From Stictocephala bisonia (Eukaryota; Arthropoda; Insecta; Hemiptera; Membracidae), in contig JAQJVL010000738.1 in assembly GCA_035578905.1 (NCBI GenBank), forward strand, positions 124,001 through 188,000: a stretch of DNA of 64,000 nucleotides, given 5' to 3'. A model generated the notes under the pieces. That model was not told the DNA's origin and searched no databases. It was given only the letters and a program-made list of their open reading frames with translations. Shown here one piece after another: positions 32,301 through 36,101 of this stretch (positions are counted from its first letter, which is position 1; each line of letters begins with the position of its first letter). Position numbers and translations under genes: made by a program.

Positions 32301-34968
32301 TTCATGTATTTTTGTTCTTTTGCTGCATCATAGCGGTCTCACCTAATCAAAAACTCAATGTAGGCCAATGGATTAGCGTAGTTATTACTTCCTCCTAAAA
32401 AAGGAATGAAATTAAACTCTTAAGTTGAATTGAATTGGTCATCTCAAACCATATATTATTAATTACTCTAAATTTTATTACTTGAGACAAGATTCTCATC
32501 TTGCATACTTTGTACCCTCCCCACAATAAAAATAATAATTTTAAATCATTCTTCAAGCCTGTTTCTTACTGGATATATAATTTAATGTTATAAGATGAAA
32601 CAAACACTCCAGTAAATAGCTTTTTGTAATTTTAGAACTTAAGCCAAAGTTCTAAGATTTTTTTTTTAATTTTGTTAGGCCTAACAAAATTAAAAAACTT
32701 TACTAAAGTGTTTGTTTCATCTTATGATATTAAATAATTTTAAAACCATATTAAGATAATGTTATAAATTATCTTTATAACAATGAAAAAGAAGTTCAAA
32801 ATGAAACATAAATCAATTGATATATCCAACACTGATTTCAATTTGGCGAAGTGGACCTGCTACTGAGACTAAGGGACACAACTGTGGCTCGATTAGTTGA
32901 TCATGTGCAATGACCAGTTGGCGTGGTGAATCGCCTTATTATGAAATTTTATCATGGCTTAAGGTCCATAAGAGTATATGGTAATTTCTTTACAAAATAA
33001 TTTAGAAATAGTTTTTTAATTAGCATAGTATGTGTTGGTATATATGCAGTACTTATTACAATATAAGCACAAAATGTACAAATATTATGGTGATCGATTT
33101 CGGTGAACCACACTCACCTTCCTTAGACCAGAGGTATTCACAAAAGAATGGAAAATGGTATTCAACAACTCAATCTATAGGCCTATGCTCATGTGACCCC
33201 ATTGGCTGGAATCATCAAAATGGCGGTTGTTTTGATATTCTCTCTTCCCAAGCATTCATAATCCTACCCTTCTTACAAATTTTTAGAATATCTACATTTT
33301 CATCTGTTTTATTCAAACTGTGGTTATAATTCAAAAGGTGTTTAGCTACAGTAGATCTTTCAGATTTCTTATTTTTAAAAGCAGAGACATGGTTTTTATA
33401 TCTTGCTAAAATTTATAGTCTGATCTATGTAAAACATATTACAATCATTAGAGTTAATCCTATATATTCCTGAATTACTGAATTTATCTTCTCTTTCAAT
33501 ATTTGGGTGTAAAATGTTGGACATAGTATTACAAGTCTTAAAAGCTACTGATAAATTGAATTTCTTAAATCTGTTGCCAACAGTCCATTGTAATGGAGGG
33601 ATATATACTTCTTTTGTTCTTTATCAGATTTTTCTTATTTAAGTGTTGTTCATTTATCGCCTCGAACTTAATTTTTTTTTTTTATTCTACTTCCAATTTC
33701 ATCAATGATTGATGCCTTGTATCCATTTGCAATAGCTATTAATTTTATTACATTTATTTCCTGTTTTCTATCTGCAACACTTAACGGTATTGAAAGCTAG
33801 CTGTTTTGTGAGACGAGGGATGGACAGAACTGTTATTTATTGTACAATTGGTTTGAGTAGGTTTCCTGAAAATTCTGTATGAAAGTTTGTTATGATCACG
33901 AATTATTTTTAGATCCAAAAAGTTAATTTCATTCATAGATTCAAGTTTGCTGGTAAATCTAAGCTTCTGTTGGTGACAATTAAGTACATTTAACATATTA
34001 ACATTTATTTTCTGATTTCATTATGGCTATAAATCCAGTTAATGTCAAAGAATATTTTAAAATATTAATTGCGGAAATCTGAATTAATTTTTATGAAATT
34101 AAATCATAGTCAATACTCTTATAGTTTAGGCTGGTATGTAAATTTAGAAAGATGTTTGTGGTGGTTTTTCTCCAGTTTGCATGTTGGATAATAATCTCAA
34201 TCTCAATAATGTTTTAGTACGTGAAACAATCTGGCAGGAGGTATTGGCTGAGAGAAGACGCAGGAAGTGTGTTACTCCTTTAGTACAATATTGCTATCAG
34301 CTGCGTGTAAATTCTCCTGACAACTCTCCCGTCCGGTGGCCTGGCATTGAAGGAGTGATTCAGGCCTACCAAGCCTATCAAACTGGTAAGAATATCTCAT
34401 TGATGTTTTGATTTAATGATGTTTGTACTGGTTCATTTATTACAATTATCATGGCTATTATATTCCATAAATGATTGCTTGCTGTGTATTTGTAATTGTG
34501 ATTATTAATTTTCATCAATTGGTATGAAACGTTTTGTAACTATTTAGTGTTACTCATCACAAATATTATTCAGAGCAGGGAAATATACACTTCCTTTCCC
34601 TCATAAAATACAAAACCATATTATATGACATAGTACTGTGCTGTATTATCACAGCATAACCATAATTATGAAAAGTCATTACTACTGGCTACTAATTGAG
34701 TTTCTCAGAATTACTAAGATCCAACGAGTTAATGTTATTGTGTGCAGAGTGTTCCCTTGAAGCAAGTGTCTTGAGTGAAGAGTGCCATAGACTGCAGACA
34801 GAGCTGAGTGAACGTAGGAATGCAGCCAAAGTTTTGGAGAAGCGACTGGAGGATCTGCGAGCCCAGCGAGTGGAGTTAGAGCAGGAAGGCCAAGACACAC
34901 AACGGTCCATTGATGCTTTGATGGTAATTGTAAGAGCCCTCTCTCCCCGTGGCCACAGTAACGACTAA
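2544..34968 (+). CDS. Gse1: GSE1-like coiled-coil protein gene, 3' part (8 exons)
   Basis: Eight exons with GT-AG borders splice into 1659 nt: an uninterrupted 552-codon frame plus stop, every junction phase-compatible. In order the protein shows a Pro/Tyr/His-rich stretch, an Arg/Glu-rich charged coil, a long Pro/Ser-rich disordered exon, a conserved-looking DASPRKLRFLATFGLTT block, another basic/Pro-rich exon, and a C-terminal part with RETIWQEVLAERRRR, RWPGIEGVIQAYQAY and a Leu/Glu-rich coiled coil ending in PRGHSND. This order fits the C-terminal half of vertebrate GSE1 (KIAA0182, a coiled-coil partner of HDAC/CoREST complexes), recalled rather than searched. The start codon and N-terminal exons lie upstream of the window. 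Introns reach about 8 kb and hold numerous transposons. An alternative is another Pro-rich nuclear coiled-coil protein; the gene structure is firmer than the name. Confidence 0.68.
3485..3607 (+). CDS. Gse1: GSE1-like exon b
   Basis: It runs from acceptor TTTGTAG to donor GAGAG|GTGGGT. It takes two bases from the previous exon and leaves two for the next. It encodes LEEQMYLERCGVPPLFSTYP, then a Met/Pro/Leu-rich tail ending AMHER, a pattern like the Met/Pro/His-rich middle of GSE1 proteins. It is too short for the usual ORF cut-offs; support is the splice sites, phase and composition. Confidence 0.65.
4187..5004. mobile_element. hAT-type MITE with 8-bp target duplication
   Basis: The ends are short inverted repeats (TAGGGATGTGC left, reverse complement of GCACATCTCTA right). 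They are flanked on both sides by the 8-bp direct repeat ATTAATTG (4179-4186 and 5005-5012), the signature of hAT transposition. The 818-bp interior is non-coding and rich in CAGCAG-type motifs. A second internal tip-like motif (TAGGGATGTGC near 4348) suggests an internal rearrangement or a nested relative. Confidence 0.75.
4401..4640. repeat. Tandem repeat, about 81-bp unit, three copies
   Basis: The motif CAGTTGAGTTTCTC recurs at 4420, 4501 and 4581, giving unit lengths of 81 and 80 bp. Each unit also contains GCAGCAGCTATC and ACAGAAAGCAGG variants. The array lies inside the hAT MITE. Because 81 is a multiple of three, it leaves a minus-strand frame open (4347-4568) that is not a gene. Confidence 0.8.
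5020..5680. repeat. GTAAC/GTTAC-rich unclassified repeat
   Basis: This stretch is unusually dense in GTAAC, GTTAC and AACAGGTTA words on both strands. It starts near CTAGCGATG and ends near CCCATCTCTAG, which look like weak hAT-like tips. The flanking 8-mers do not match well, so no insertion could be proven. There is no coding frame. Confidence 0.35.
6073..7124. mobile_element. hAT-type non-autonomous element
   Basis: The left tip TAGGAGTGTG and right tip CACACCCCTA are inverted repeats. The flanking 8-mers ATATTTAG (6065-6072) and ATAATTAG (7125-7132) differ at one base, consistent with an old hAT target duplication. Subterminal TCGAGTA/TACTCGA words repeat on both sides. A further end-like fragment lies near 7440-7480. 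The interior carries a 62-codon ORF with no similarity I recognise to hAT transposase. Confidence 0.55.
6531..6719 (+). CDS. Unrecognised short ORF inside hAT element (possible captured exon)
   Basis: The 62-codon frame has a protein-like composition, with segments FKVYGENVARSLLAKAESNQ and FTPRRVDLYSVGI. It is preceded by CTGGTGGTTCAG, a plausible splice acceptor. I do not recognise the family. It may be a host exon fragment carried by the surrounding hAT element, a relic of another repeat, or chance. No donor site or promoter was found that would make it a gene on its own. Confidence 0.25.
   Translation: MVQFKVYGENVARSLLAKAESNQTDAKIQVSLPNAVICFQNCLNKKLIVFTPRRVDLYSVGI
7201..7252 (+). other. 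tRNA-like 5' half (SINE or tRNA pseudogene)
   Basis: GTCGCCATGGCCGAATGGTT resembles the 5' half, with A box, of a class II (Ser/Leu-type) tRNA. The following sequence does not form an anticodon arm or T arm, so this is not a functional tRNA gene. It is best read as a SINE head or tRNA pseudogene fragment. Confidence 0.4.
7619..8299. mobile_element. piggyBac-like non-autonomous element (TTAA sites)
   Basis: TTAA at 7615-7618 and 8300-8303 flank inverted tips: CCCATTAGCCTACC at the left, and the reverse complement CCTATTGGCCTACC at the right. Near the right side an ATG opens MARRNNFDYF and is followed at once by stops, reminiscent of the N-terminus of the related ORF at 25337. No transposase core remains; it is a deletion derivative. 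The stretch 8304-8557 is AT-rich with nothing recognisable. Confidence 0.65.
8558..9886 (-). mobile_element. Tc1/mariner element, DD41D spacing
   Basis: TIRs begin CAAGGTGAGGCATAATAACG at the left and are mirrored perfectly over about 30 bp at the right (to 9886). A TA lies on each side (8556-8557 and 9887-9888). At 1.33 kb it has the full length of the superfamily. It encodes one transposase on the minus strand, now frameshifted. The well-kept TIRs beside a broken gene suggest a fairly recent insertion. Confidence 0.9.
8686..9772 (-). pseudogene. Mariner transposase (DD41D type), frameshifted
   Basis: The protein starts at MERWTPQHRAYAVKAFYENG (9772) with an N-terminal helix-turn-helix region. 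The catalytic triad is visible in successive frames: SDEAHFHLSG (first Asp), FFQQDGATSHTA (second Asp) and SPDLTACDFFL (third Asp). Counting between the second and third Asp gives 41 residues, as in the DD41D (rosa-like) lineage and unlike the DD34D of classic mariners. The frame changes near 9350, 9040 and 8890 (the last in an A/T run) and the C-terminus continues to 8686. The gene is therefore inactive as it stands, though every catalytic Asp is present. Confidence 0.88.
10115..11301 (-). mobile_element. Mariner element (DD34D-like)
   Basis: TIRs of about 28 bp (TGAGGGT...AAAGTAAAA) occur at both ends, between TA at 10113-10114 and TA at 11302-11303. The length of 1.19 kb is near full size for mariner. 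The single coding region is on the minus strand and broken. Its TIR and protein differ from the neighbour at 8558, so it is a separate family inserted 228 bp away. Confidence 0.88.
10287..11244 (-). pseudogene. Mariner transposase, frameshifted and catalytically damaged
   Basis: The N-terminal part (10978-11244) has the paired helix-turn-helix region with VRKWCRRFNEGRTSVHDEER and ERPGQPTV. The middle frame (10561-10911) shows VTGDETWVVYY with the first catalytic Asp. The last frames carry ILLYNAWPHAA and SPDLAPWDFHHF. In mariners the second motif normally reads HDNARPH; here the catalytic Asp is missing and one codon appears deleted. Several frameshifts separate the parts. It is a dead copy. 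Confidence 0.87.
11881..12008 (+). CDS. Gse1: GSE1-like exon c (charged coil)
   Basis: The acceptor is TGTTTATTATAG and the donor CTTCAG|GTATGC. One base completes the Arg split from exon b, and one base (G) is carried to the next exon. It encodes LKLEEEHRQREQEREREREREREK-type sequence, strongly Arg/Glu alternating, then SKKSPRGSPSHSQQETS. Such a charged single helix is typical of nuclear scaffold proteins and matches the RE/ER-rich segment of GSE1. It lies between the mariner and Penelope-like insertions. Confidence 0.7.
12509..12667 (-). repeat. Penelope-like pseudo-LTR, 3' copy
   Basis: This copy is in the sense orientation of the element (minus strand) and overlaps the last codons and stop of the ORF. 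It is the reverse complement of 13906-14064, with only a few differences. It contains a hammerhead-like core. A short tail (12482-12508) lies between it and the target duplication. Confidence 0.85.
12570..12610 (-). ncRNA. Hammerhead-ribozyme-like motif in the 3' pseudo-LTR
   Basis: On the minus strand the order is GCC, CTGAGGA core, T, GGCC, loop, GGCC, GAAA, CGTC, GGC. GCC/GGC can form helix I next to the expected GTC cleavage site, and GGCC/GGCC can form helix II. Penelope-like retroelements are known to carry hammerhead ribozymes in their terminal repeats. One unpaired T between the core and helix II departs from the textbook consensus, so activity is unproven. Confidence 0.6.
12624..13907 (-). 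CDS. Penelope-like reverse transcriptase/GIY-YIG endonuclease, N-truncated
   Basis: An open 427-codon frame. RT landmarks are EGTPMGSPLSP at residues 30-40 and the catalytic box RFVDDTFVIW (FVDD, 68-71), followed by the KLPFLDVLV segment (108-116) usual after the palm in this group. The C-terminal half carries a GIY-YIG endonuclease: GVYHIKCSCGRCYVGETGR from residue 264, with the following Arg and Glu-His. Fusion of RT with a GIY-YIG domain is diagnostic for Penelope-like elements, which prime reverse transcription at nicked target DNA or telomeric ends. Residues upstream of the RT fingers are missing because the frame begins at the inverted repeat, so the ATG is probably internal. No frameshift or stop interrupts the remainder, suggesting a young insertion. 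Confidence 0.92.
   Translation of the reverse strand: MLPEDLAKIAELCLRSTYFYFDGSFYEQIEGTPMGSPLSPVVANLFMENFESKAMDSADLKPKLFLRFVDDTFVIWPHGRHALDQFHQYINSINPKIQFTMEIEEDRKLPFLDVLVIRKLDGSLGHTVYRKKTHTDLYLNAESHHHPLQKTTVLNTLANRAFHIADSEHIKAENLNLLKILKCNGYRTFEINKAINRQGKLRAPIEQQQEERKNYAILPYVKGITEKISRVLNKHSIKTVFKPPTKIKQFLCSTKEKFPLQTSGVYHIKCSCGRCYVGETGRLVSTRIKEHIRCTKNNDIEHYAIADHSFKTNHEIEFDKVSVLGNSDNYFERKILEAIEIRKHTDNFNKDSGLELSNTWKPILSKLKVQCITEGQQSPRIKNNLEHSRSSRSQEGLERYGSYQNTPTTTRRVYNLRARPVPASQIL
13906..14064 (+). repeat. Penelope-like pseudo-LTR, inverted 5' copy
   Basis: This is the reverse complement of 12509-12667 over 159 bp. The RT ORF starts exactly at its inner edge. It carries the second hammerhead-like core, on the plus strand. 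The outer edge adjoins the right copy of the 12-bp target duplication. Confidence 0.85.
13963..14003 (+). ncRNA. Hammerhead-ribozyme-like motif, inverted copy
   Basis: It has the same 41-nt arrangement as at 12570, here on the plus strand: GCC, CTGAGGA (13966-13972), GGCC (13974-13977), GGCC (13989-13992), GAAA (13993-13996), CGTC (13997-14000), GGC. Sense transcription of the host gene would produce this copy as RNA inside the intron. Confidence 0.58.
14348..14407. mobile_element. Tiny piggyBac-like MITE, 60 bp
   Basis: TTAA at 14344-14347 and 14408-14411 enclose 60 bp with inverted ends: CCACTTATCTGCTA at the left and TAGCAGTTAAAGGG at the right. The right tip matches that of the larger piggyBac-like element ending at 26408. 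There is no room for coding sequence. Confidence 0.55.
14437..14620. repeat. Foldback repeat family F1, right half only
   Basis: It contains ACTCACCTGAAGAAAGTGCC, TACTACTACTCTGGTG, GATGTCCTATCTCTCCAAT and TAGTGCCCTTTAACCTAA, in the same order as the right arms of the copies at 19105-19358 and 43480-43851. The left arm is missing. It is non-coding. The stretch 14621-15096 is AT-rich intron with nothing else seen. Confidence 0.7.
15097..15166 (+). repeat. Two degenerate units of the 36-bp minisatellite
   Basis: AATACCACTGTTCAAGTA, GGTGGGTCAATACCAGTG and TGTATAGGTGGGC are recognisable variants of the unit in the array at 58783-59216. They end about 70 bp upstream of exon d. Confidence 0.65.
15240..15697 (+). 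CDS. Gse1: GSE1-like exon d (largest, Pro/Ser-rich)
   Basis: The acceptor GACTTTGTTTCAG at 15239 gives the only phase that joins exon c (G + CT = Ala). The donor is TCTGCT|GTAAGT, leaving in phase 0. It begins ARKAPVAVPPSDCPVQSR and encodes about 152 residues rich in Pro, Ser and Val, with HFVRPFEDPFVRFVKKPSPP and a Ser run before MLVVPDPVKMLSC. No folded domain is evident. The frame is also open upstream (ATG at 15149) and past the donor, so a longer ORF is visible, but the splice sites argue against that. Confidence 0.72.
16523..17387. mobile_element. Large foldback MITE (865 bp) with arms over nearly its whole length
   Basis: The tips CAGGGTGTCCCTGAAATAAA and, mirrored, TTTATTTCTGGGACACCTTG sit between TA dinucleotides. 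The arms continue inward as inverted repeats, for example AGACCTAATCTAAG against CTTAGCTTAGGTCT, and a central TTTTTTTTCTGCCTCT against AGAGGCAGAAAAAAAA near 16950. It is a near-perfect giant hairpin with no coding capacity. The Tc1/mariner-like TA target is seen; the mobilising family is inferred. Confidence 0.8.
18145..18893. mobile_element. TIR element of unknown superfamily, TA-flanked
   Basis: The left tip GCCACGGAATATCTTGAGCTGT and right tip ACAGCTCAAGATATCCCGTGGC are inverted repeats, each bordered by TA. The 749-bp interior has no ORF of note. TA flanks suggest Tc1/mariner-type mobilisation, but other superfamilies cannot be excluded. Confidence 0.65.
19105..19358. repeat. Foldback repeat family F1, compact full copy
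   Basis: The left arm (CCAGAGTAGTAGTAACATAC, CAGTACCACTGGCACTTTCTTCAGGTGAG) is mirrored by the right arm (CTCACTTGAAGAAAGTGCCAGTGGTACTG, GTATGTTACTACTACTCTGG). A right-hand tail, GATGTCCTATCTCTCCAATA and TAACCTAACCTAAAAT, follows. The 87-codon frame across it (19091-19354) is a by-product of the palindrome. Confidence 0.8.
19690..19790. repeat. GC-rich repeat related to 27440-27500
   Basis: The reverse complement of this stretch carries GGTTAACC, ACTATTATTTG, GTCAA and GCCGAGG...CCGAGGTGTC in order. The same order is found on the plus strand at about 27440-27500. The family is not recognised. Confidence 0.45.
19865..21040. repeat. Two diverged tandem copies of an unclassified repeat with (TA)n
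   Basis: Landmarks occur twice in the same order. TTTAACAACTAAATTGAGG is at about 19898 and 20551. TAAAGCTAACTTCC then AAATTTCG follow. Later come TTTTTGTTGTAT and, after a diverged stretch, a (C)ACAAAT/GGACAAAAT pair. The first copy contains a TA microsatellite (about 20078-20148). Copies differ by many indels, so the duplication is old. No intact ORF is present. Confidence 0.6.
21100..21593. mobile_element. pogo-like MITE (probable)
   Basis: The left end CAGTACAAACCCAATTTTCC and the reverse complement of the right end (GTGAAAACCCGATTGTCC) are similar and lie beside TA. Internal GACGGAT motifs recall the CGGATTA words of the Tigger-like elements at 27810 and 29350. There is no transposase. 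Confidence 0.5.
21894..22056 (+). CDS. Gse1: GSE1-like exon e (conserved FGLTT block)
   Basis: The acceptor is TAATTTTATAG in phase 0 and the donor AGAAATG|GTAGGT, leaving one base. It encodes KIKSRLDSPVISEQLEDLSP, a linker, and DASPRKLRFLATFGLTTLTA. The SP(R/E)KL-F-FGLTT pattern is the most family-specific piece of the protein and is what I recall from the GSE1 conserved domain. Confidence 0.72.
22115..22495 (+). mobile_element. Non-LTR retrotransposon 3'-end fragment (RTE-like, probable)
   Basis: It starts TACTAGCTGTATTCACCCGC-like and ends with ATTTCAAGTCAATTGGACGT then TTTGGAGAAAT. These phrases are typical of the 3' ends of RTE-type elements in arthropods, where diagnostic text such as actagctg...cccgc recurs. 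It is 5'-truncated and lacks coding sequence. Confidence 0.45.
22521..23284. mobile_element. Foldback MITE (764 bp), TA-flanked
   Basis: The tips CAGGGTGTAACTG and CAGTTACACCCTG lie between TA dinucleotides. The arms mirror each other for over 150 bp (GAAATACTTGGACAAACTTC against GAAGTTTGTCCAAGTATTTC; CGTTTTCTGTCCGTCTGTGC against GCACAGACGGACAGAAAACG) and are more diverged internally. Frames seen on either strand are palindrome by-products. Confidence 0.82.
23341..23400. repeat. (TA)n microsatellite
   Basis: An almost pure TA run of about 45 bp, grading into CATATACACACATAT. Confidence 0.9.
23604..24095 (+). mobile_element. RTE-like LINE 3'-end fragment
   Basis: It begins TAGCTGAACCCGGCGGACGT and ends with AAGTTTCATGGCGATCGGTT, GGATGATTTGG, a TATATATA run and ATAAATATAGATT. 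This is the typical 3' tail layout of arthropod RTE/BovB-like elements, with a simple-repeat end. It is 5'-truncated and carries no RT. Confidence 0.55.
25042..25105. promoter_or_regulatory. Paired subterminal palindromes of the piggyBac-like element
   Basis: CGCTCGCATATATGCGAGCG (25042-25061) and CGCTCGCATATACGCGAGCG (25086-25105) are two copies of one palindrome, 44 bp start to start, just inside the TIR. They are candidate transposase-binding sites, by analogy with subterminal repeats of cut-and-paste elements. The element at 63537 has the same layout. Confidence 0.55.
25337..25693 (+). CDS. N-terminal remnant of piggyBac-like transposase
   Basis: The 118-codon ORF begins MAKRKLCVDEIHEYFSRDDL. 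It is rich in Asp, Glu and Ser (SLSDNGESDFISDISSS) and ends FPWKHDK with a stop. Acidic, Ser-rich N-termini are usual in piggyBac transposases. None of the catalytic DDD core or the Cys-rich C-terminal domain follows, so this is a truncated product of a non-autonomous copy. The ATG lies about 310 bp inside the element. Confidence 0.55.
   Translation: MAKRKLCVDEIHEYFSRDDLSLSDNGESDFISDISSSKVNNSINEVNENVIPGPSGDGPTTVSEGMSDILDEGRSINNRNVTFRPIGRFDQTNDILRPTLCQASKTKEKIVFPWKHDK
25937..26255. mobile_element. hAT MITE nested in the piggyBac-like element
   Basis: The tips CAGTGGTTCTCAACC and GGCTGAGAACCGCTG are inverted repeats of the well-known CAGNGGTTCTCA hAT type. The 8-bp target duplication CTTTAAAA is perfect (25929-25936 and 26256-26263). 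Just inside the left tip is a C/G-run hairpin, and GAGGCGTGAG occurs on both sides. Confidence 0.9.
26430..27300. repeat. Unclassified AT-rich repeat related to 56650-57650
   Basis: The landmarks AAACATGTC, GACAGG, TGGTTATTTA, GGAAAAAACTACTTTTTTATT and GAAGATTCTGA occur in the same order at about 27100-27220 and 57430-57545, at roughly three-quarters identity. The 61-codon frame at 26875-27060 lies inside it and has no recognisable homology. Confidence 0.5.
27440..27500. repeat. GC-rich repeat related to 19690-19790
   Basis: TTAACCACTATTATTTGG, GTCAACAGCCGAGGGCC and GAGGTGTC match the opposite strand of 19690-19790. No coding frame. Confidence 0.45.
27810..28223. mobile_element. Tigger/pogo MITE
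   Basis: The tips CAGTAGAGTCCCGATAATCC and, mirrored, GGATTAGCGGGACCCTACTG lie between TA dinucleotides (27808-27809 and 28224-28225). CGGATTA and TCCGAA words repeat in the subterminal zones. The 414 bp have no transposase. The related but not identical autonomous-type element lies at 29350. Confidence 0.85.
28677..28877 (+). CDS. Gse1: GSE1-like exon f
   Basis: The acceptor TTTTGTTGAAG at 28676 gives the phase required by exon e (G + AG = Glu). The donor is GAAAAG|GTAACA, leaving one base. It encodes EMELNKLERCRSLPSMVVEG, an Ala/Glu stretch, a Pro/Arg/Ser-rich segment (PLPRRSPRSLSHCDSK) and ends SGKERK. No catalytic domain; it is basic and probably disordered. The ATG at its start is internal and not a translation start. 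Confidence 0.7.
29350..31521 (+). mobile_element. Tigger/pogo-type element, near full length
   Basis: The tips CAGTAGAGCGCCGATTATCC and, mirrored, GGATAATCAGCACTCTACTG lie between TA dinucleotides (29348-29349 and 31522-31523). Subterminal TTATCCGAAC words repeat several times at each end, as in Tigger elements. The 2172 bp hold one transposase gene on the plus strand with three lesions. It is inserted in the intron between exons f and g. Confidence 0.93.
29661..31271 (+). pseudogene. Tigger/jerky-like transposase, three lesions
   Basis: The N-terminal CENP-B-type helix-turn-helix (LSVSDKLTIIMRLKSGSS, ATISEIKKK) is followed by a second DNA-binding segment (GWQKRFKSRHGI). The DDE region shows YNADETGLYWK with the first Asp, LLLIDNATCHPS with the second, and MDQEVIESFK with the expected third. 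The acidic tail ends QKQILDFFSK. Damage: a frame change near 29835, a stop at about 30396 just before KNQTNSWM, and a short deletion with frame change near 30612 between PPNVTS and MDQEV. All else is continuous, so the copy is young. It is not a domesticated host gene, because its TIRs are intact and its frame is broken. Confidence 0.92.
31554..31748 (+). CDS. Unassigned ORF; possible alternative last exon of the GSE1-like gene
   Basis: The frame encodes VTVGAPKRVALTAEVHDFYL, NHVVDGMLKGEGNWN and a short tail NADLDY before a stop. The composition is protein-like rather than random. An acceptor-like CTGACTGCAG at 31638 would join exon f in the correct phase (G + AG), giving an alternative C-terminus EVHDFYLNHV. 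The pyrimidine tract is weak, no family is recognised, and no donor is seen. It could equally be a repeat remnant. Confidence 0.3.
   Translation: MFISCTTQRSTLFSSVTVGAPKRVALTAEVHDFYLNHVVDGMLKGEGNWNCGNTLRGENADLDY
31951..32163. repeat. Foldback repeat family F1, left half, with GA/GATA microsatellite
   Basis: It carries TATTGGAGTGATAGGACATC, ACCAGAGTAGTAGTAACATA and CCACTGGCACTATCTTCAGG, as in the left arm at 43480. It ends in an (AT)(GATA)(GA)(GGGA) simple repeat at about 32088-32152 and a short GACTCACCTGAA mirror. Confidence 0.7.
32590..32725. repeat. Short foldback element
   Basis: ATAAGATGAAACAAACACT at the left mirrors AGTGTTTGTTTCATCTTAT at the right. An inner pair, AATTTTGTTAGG/CCTAACAAAATT, lies off-centre. 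It is non-coding. Confidence 0.7.
33040..33996 (-). pseudogene. Second Penelope-like element, decayed fragment
   Basis: The minus-strand frame 33781-33996 reads KLESMNEINFLDLKIIRDHN and YRIFRKPTQTN, the post-palm RT segment shared by Penelope-like elements. Further along, in broken frames at about 33390-33490, come a GIY-like SGIYRINSNDCNMFYI and YIG-like remnants of the endonuclease. The tail at 33040-33130 is a pseudo-LTR piece with a hammerhead-like core. The family differs from the element at 12482. Several stops and frameshifts make it inactive. Confidence 0.7.
33092..33130 (-). ncRNA. Hammerhead-like motif in the Penelope-like relic
   Basis: On the minus strand it reads CTAAGGA, A, GGTGA, loop, TCACC, GAAA, TCGATC. 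GGTGA/TCACC is a perfect helix II, and the core differs from CUGANGA at one base. As in the element at 12482, one extra base sits between the core and helix II. It is probably inactive. Confidence 0.45.
34176..34385 (+). CDS. Gse1: GSE1-like exon g (WPGIE block)
   Basis: The acceptor GGTTTTTCTCCAG fits the G left by exon f. The donor is CAAACTG|GTAAGA, leaving one base. It encodes VCMLDNNLNLNNVLVRETIW, QEVLAERRRRKCVTPLVQYC and SPVRWPGIEGVIQAYQAYQ. The WPGIE-x-AYQ pattern just before a coiled coil is what I recall at the C-terminus of GSE1 proteins. Confidence 0.74.
34748..34968 (+). CDS. Gse1: GSE1-like terminal exon (coiled coil and stop)
   Basis: The acceptor TTATTGTGTGCAG joins exon g in phase (G + AG). 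It encodes ECSLEASVLSEECHRLQTEL, then heptads of Leu/Glu/Arg (VLEKRLEDLRAQRVELEQEG, SIDALMVIVRALSP), and ends in PRGHSND and TAA at 34966-34968. It is a dimerisation-type coiled coil of about 60 residues. Frames open upstream of the acceptor are intronic. Confidence 0.75.
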
Positions 34969-35984
34969 CACCACGCCGATTTCTTCCAGTGCAATATAAG
35001 TTTCCGGTACACCTTCCAAATGGGTTACAAGCTGCGATTAGTTTTAAAAAGGTTTGTTTGTTTTAAGTGAAATGCAATATCAGAACTACAGATCAATTTA
35101 GTGTAGGCGGTTCAAGGTTAATTGTATGCTGACTTTCAGCTGTAATTATTTTAGTATAATCCAATTAATTGTTGTTTGTGTTTTTAACACAAAATCAATT
35201 AATTATATAACGAAAAACTAAATAAGTCACTAATTTTAGAGATGCCAACTGTGCTGGGACACCTATTTTGAAATCACATGATACCATTACTGGTTTAAAA
35301 ATATTATTCAAAGCATAATCTTGACCGCCTAGTAAATATCTGGACATGACAATAGAAGTAACTTGACTTCAAAATAGGAAAAGCTGAATTGGATGATTTT
35401 ATTTTATACTTAAATCAGGCCTAATACAGAGAATTTTGGAGGTATTGTGGCAAGTGAGTCACTCCTTTATAACTTGTTGGGACCAAGCCAGTCTGCCTTT
35501 ATATTAGTTGTTTGATAATGTCTTGTTGCCTTACTGTAGCAATCCCCTTACATTTATTTATTTATTTATTTATTTTTTTTTAATGTAAAATGCACATTCA
35601 CTTTATTTTTCTATTTTAAAGTTAATTTTTAGCCTATTTCTTTATAATAATAACTGCAGTTGAAGAGTTAAATACTAGATAGAATTATTTCTTTTCCCAC
35701 TAAAAATAAGCAATTTATTTCAAATTAAGGATTTTGAAAAGTGAATACTAAATACAAGAATGTAACTATTAACCAGTACCTACCACAACCACAGAAAAGA
35801 AGCATAATGAATGAATTGGTAGTGGTAACTTAATAAAATACAAGATAGTAAAAGACAAAGCTTTATTATTTTTAAAAACTAATTAGTTTACTTGTTTTGT
35901 CAGCTGTATACTGATTTGTTAGTAGTAAAACAAATGTTTATCACTTGTTTTTCAACATCAGAGTCATATTTTCCTATTGGAACA
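34969..35984 (+). other. Probable 3' UTR and downstream AT-rich sequence
   Basis: The terminal exon is followed by about 1 kb without coding frames or recognised repeats. A polyadenylation-type AATAAA is present at about 35832, with others downstream. The true mRNA end cannot be fixed from sequence alone, and insect UTRs of such genes can be much longer. Confidence 0.35.
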
Positions 35985-36062
35985 ACGAAGCGGCCATTGC
36001 TAAGGGGCTAAGGCAATGGCTTGCCACACAATCGGTCTGGGTTCAGTTCCCGATAGGACCTC
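35985..36062 (+). mobile_element. tRNA-like SINE head
   Basis: TCCTATTGG and CCGATAGGA, at either side, can pair like an acceptor stem. GGCCATTGCTAAGG is A-box-like and GGGTTCAGTTCCC is a B-box-like T arm. The D and anticodon arms are not well formed, so a tRNA-derived SINE or tRNA pseudogene is likelier than a working tRNA. Confidence 0.5.
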
Positions 36063-36101
36063 TTAACAGTTTTCACTCTGCTGCTAACTTGACTTAGTTA
36101 A

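Noticed and set aside
35985..36062. A functional tRNA gene
   Set aside because: Acceptor-like and T-arm-like pieces are present, but the D and anticodon arms do not fold properly, and a SINE is the better fit.
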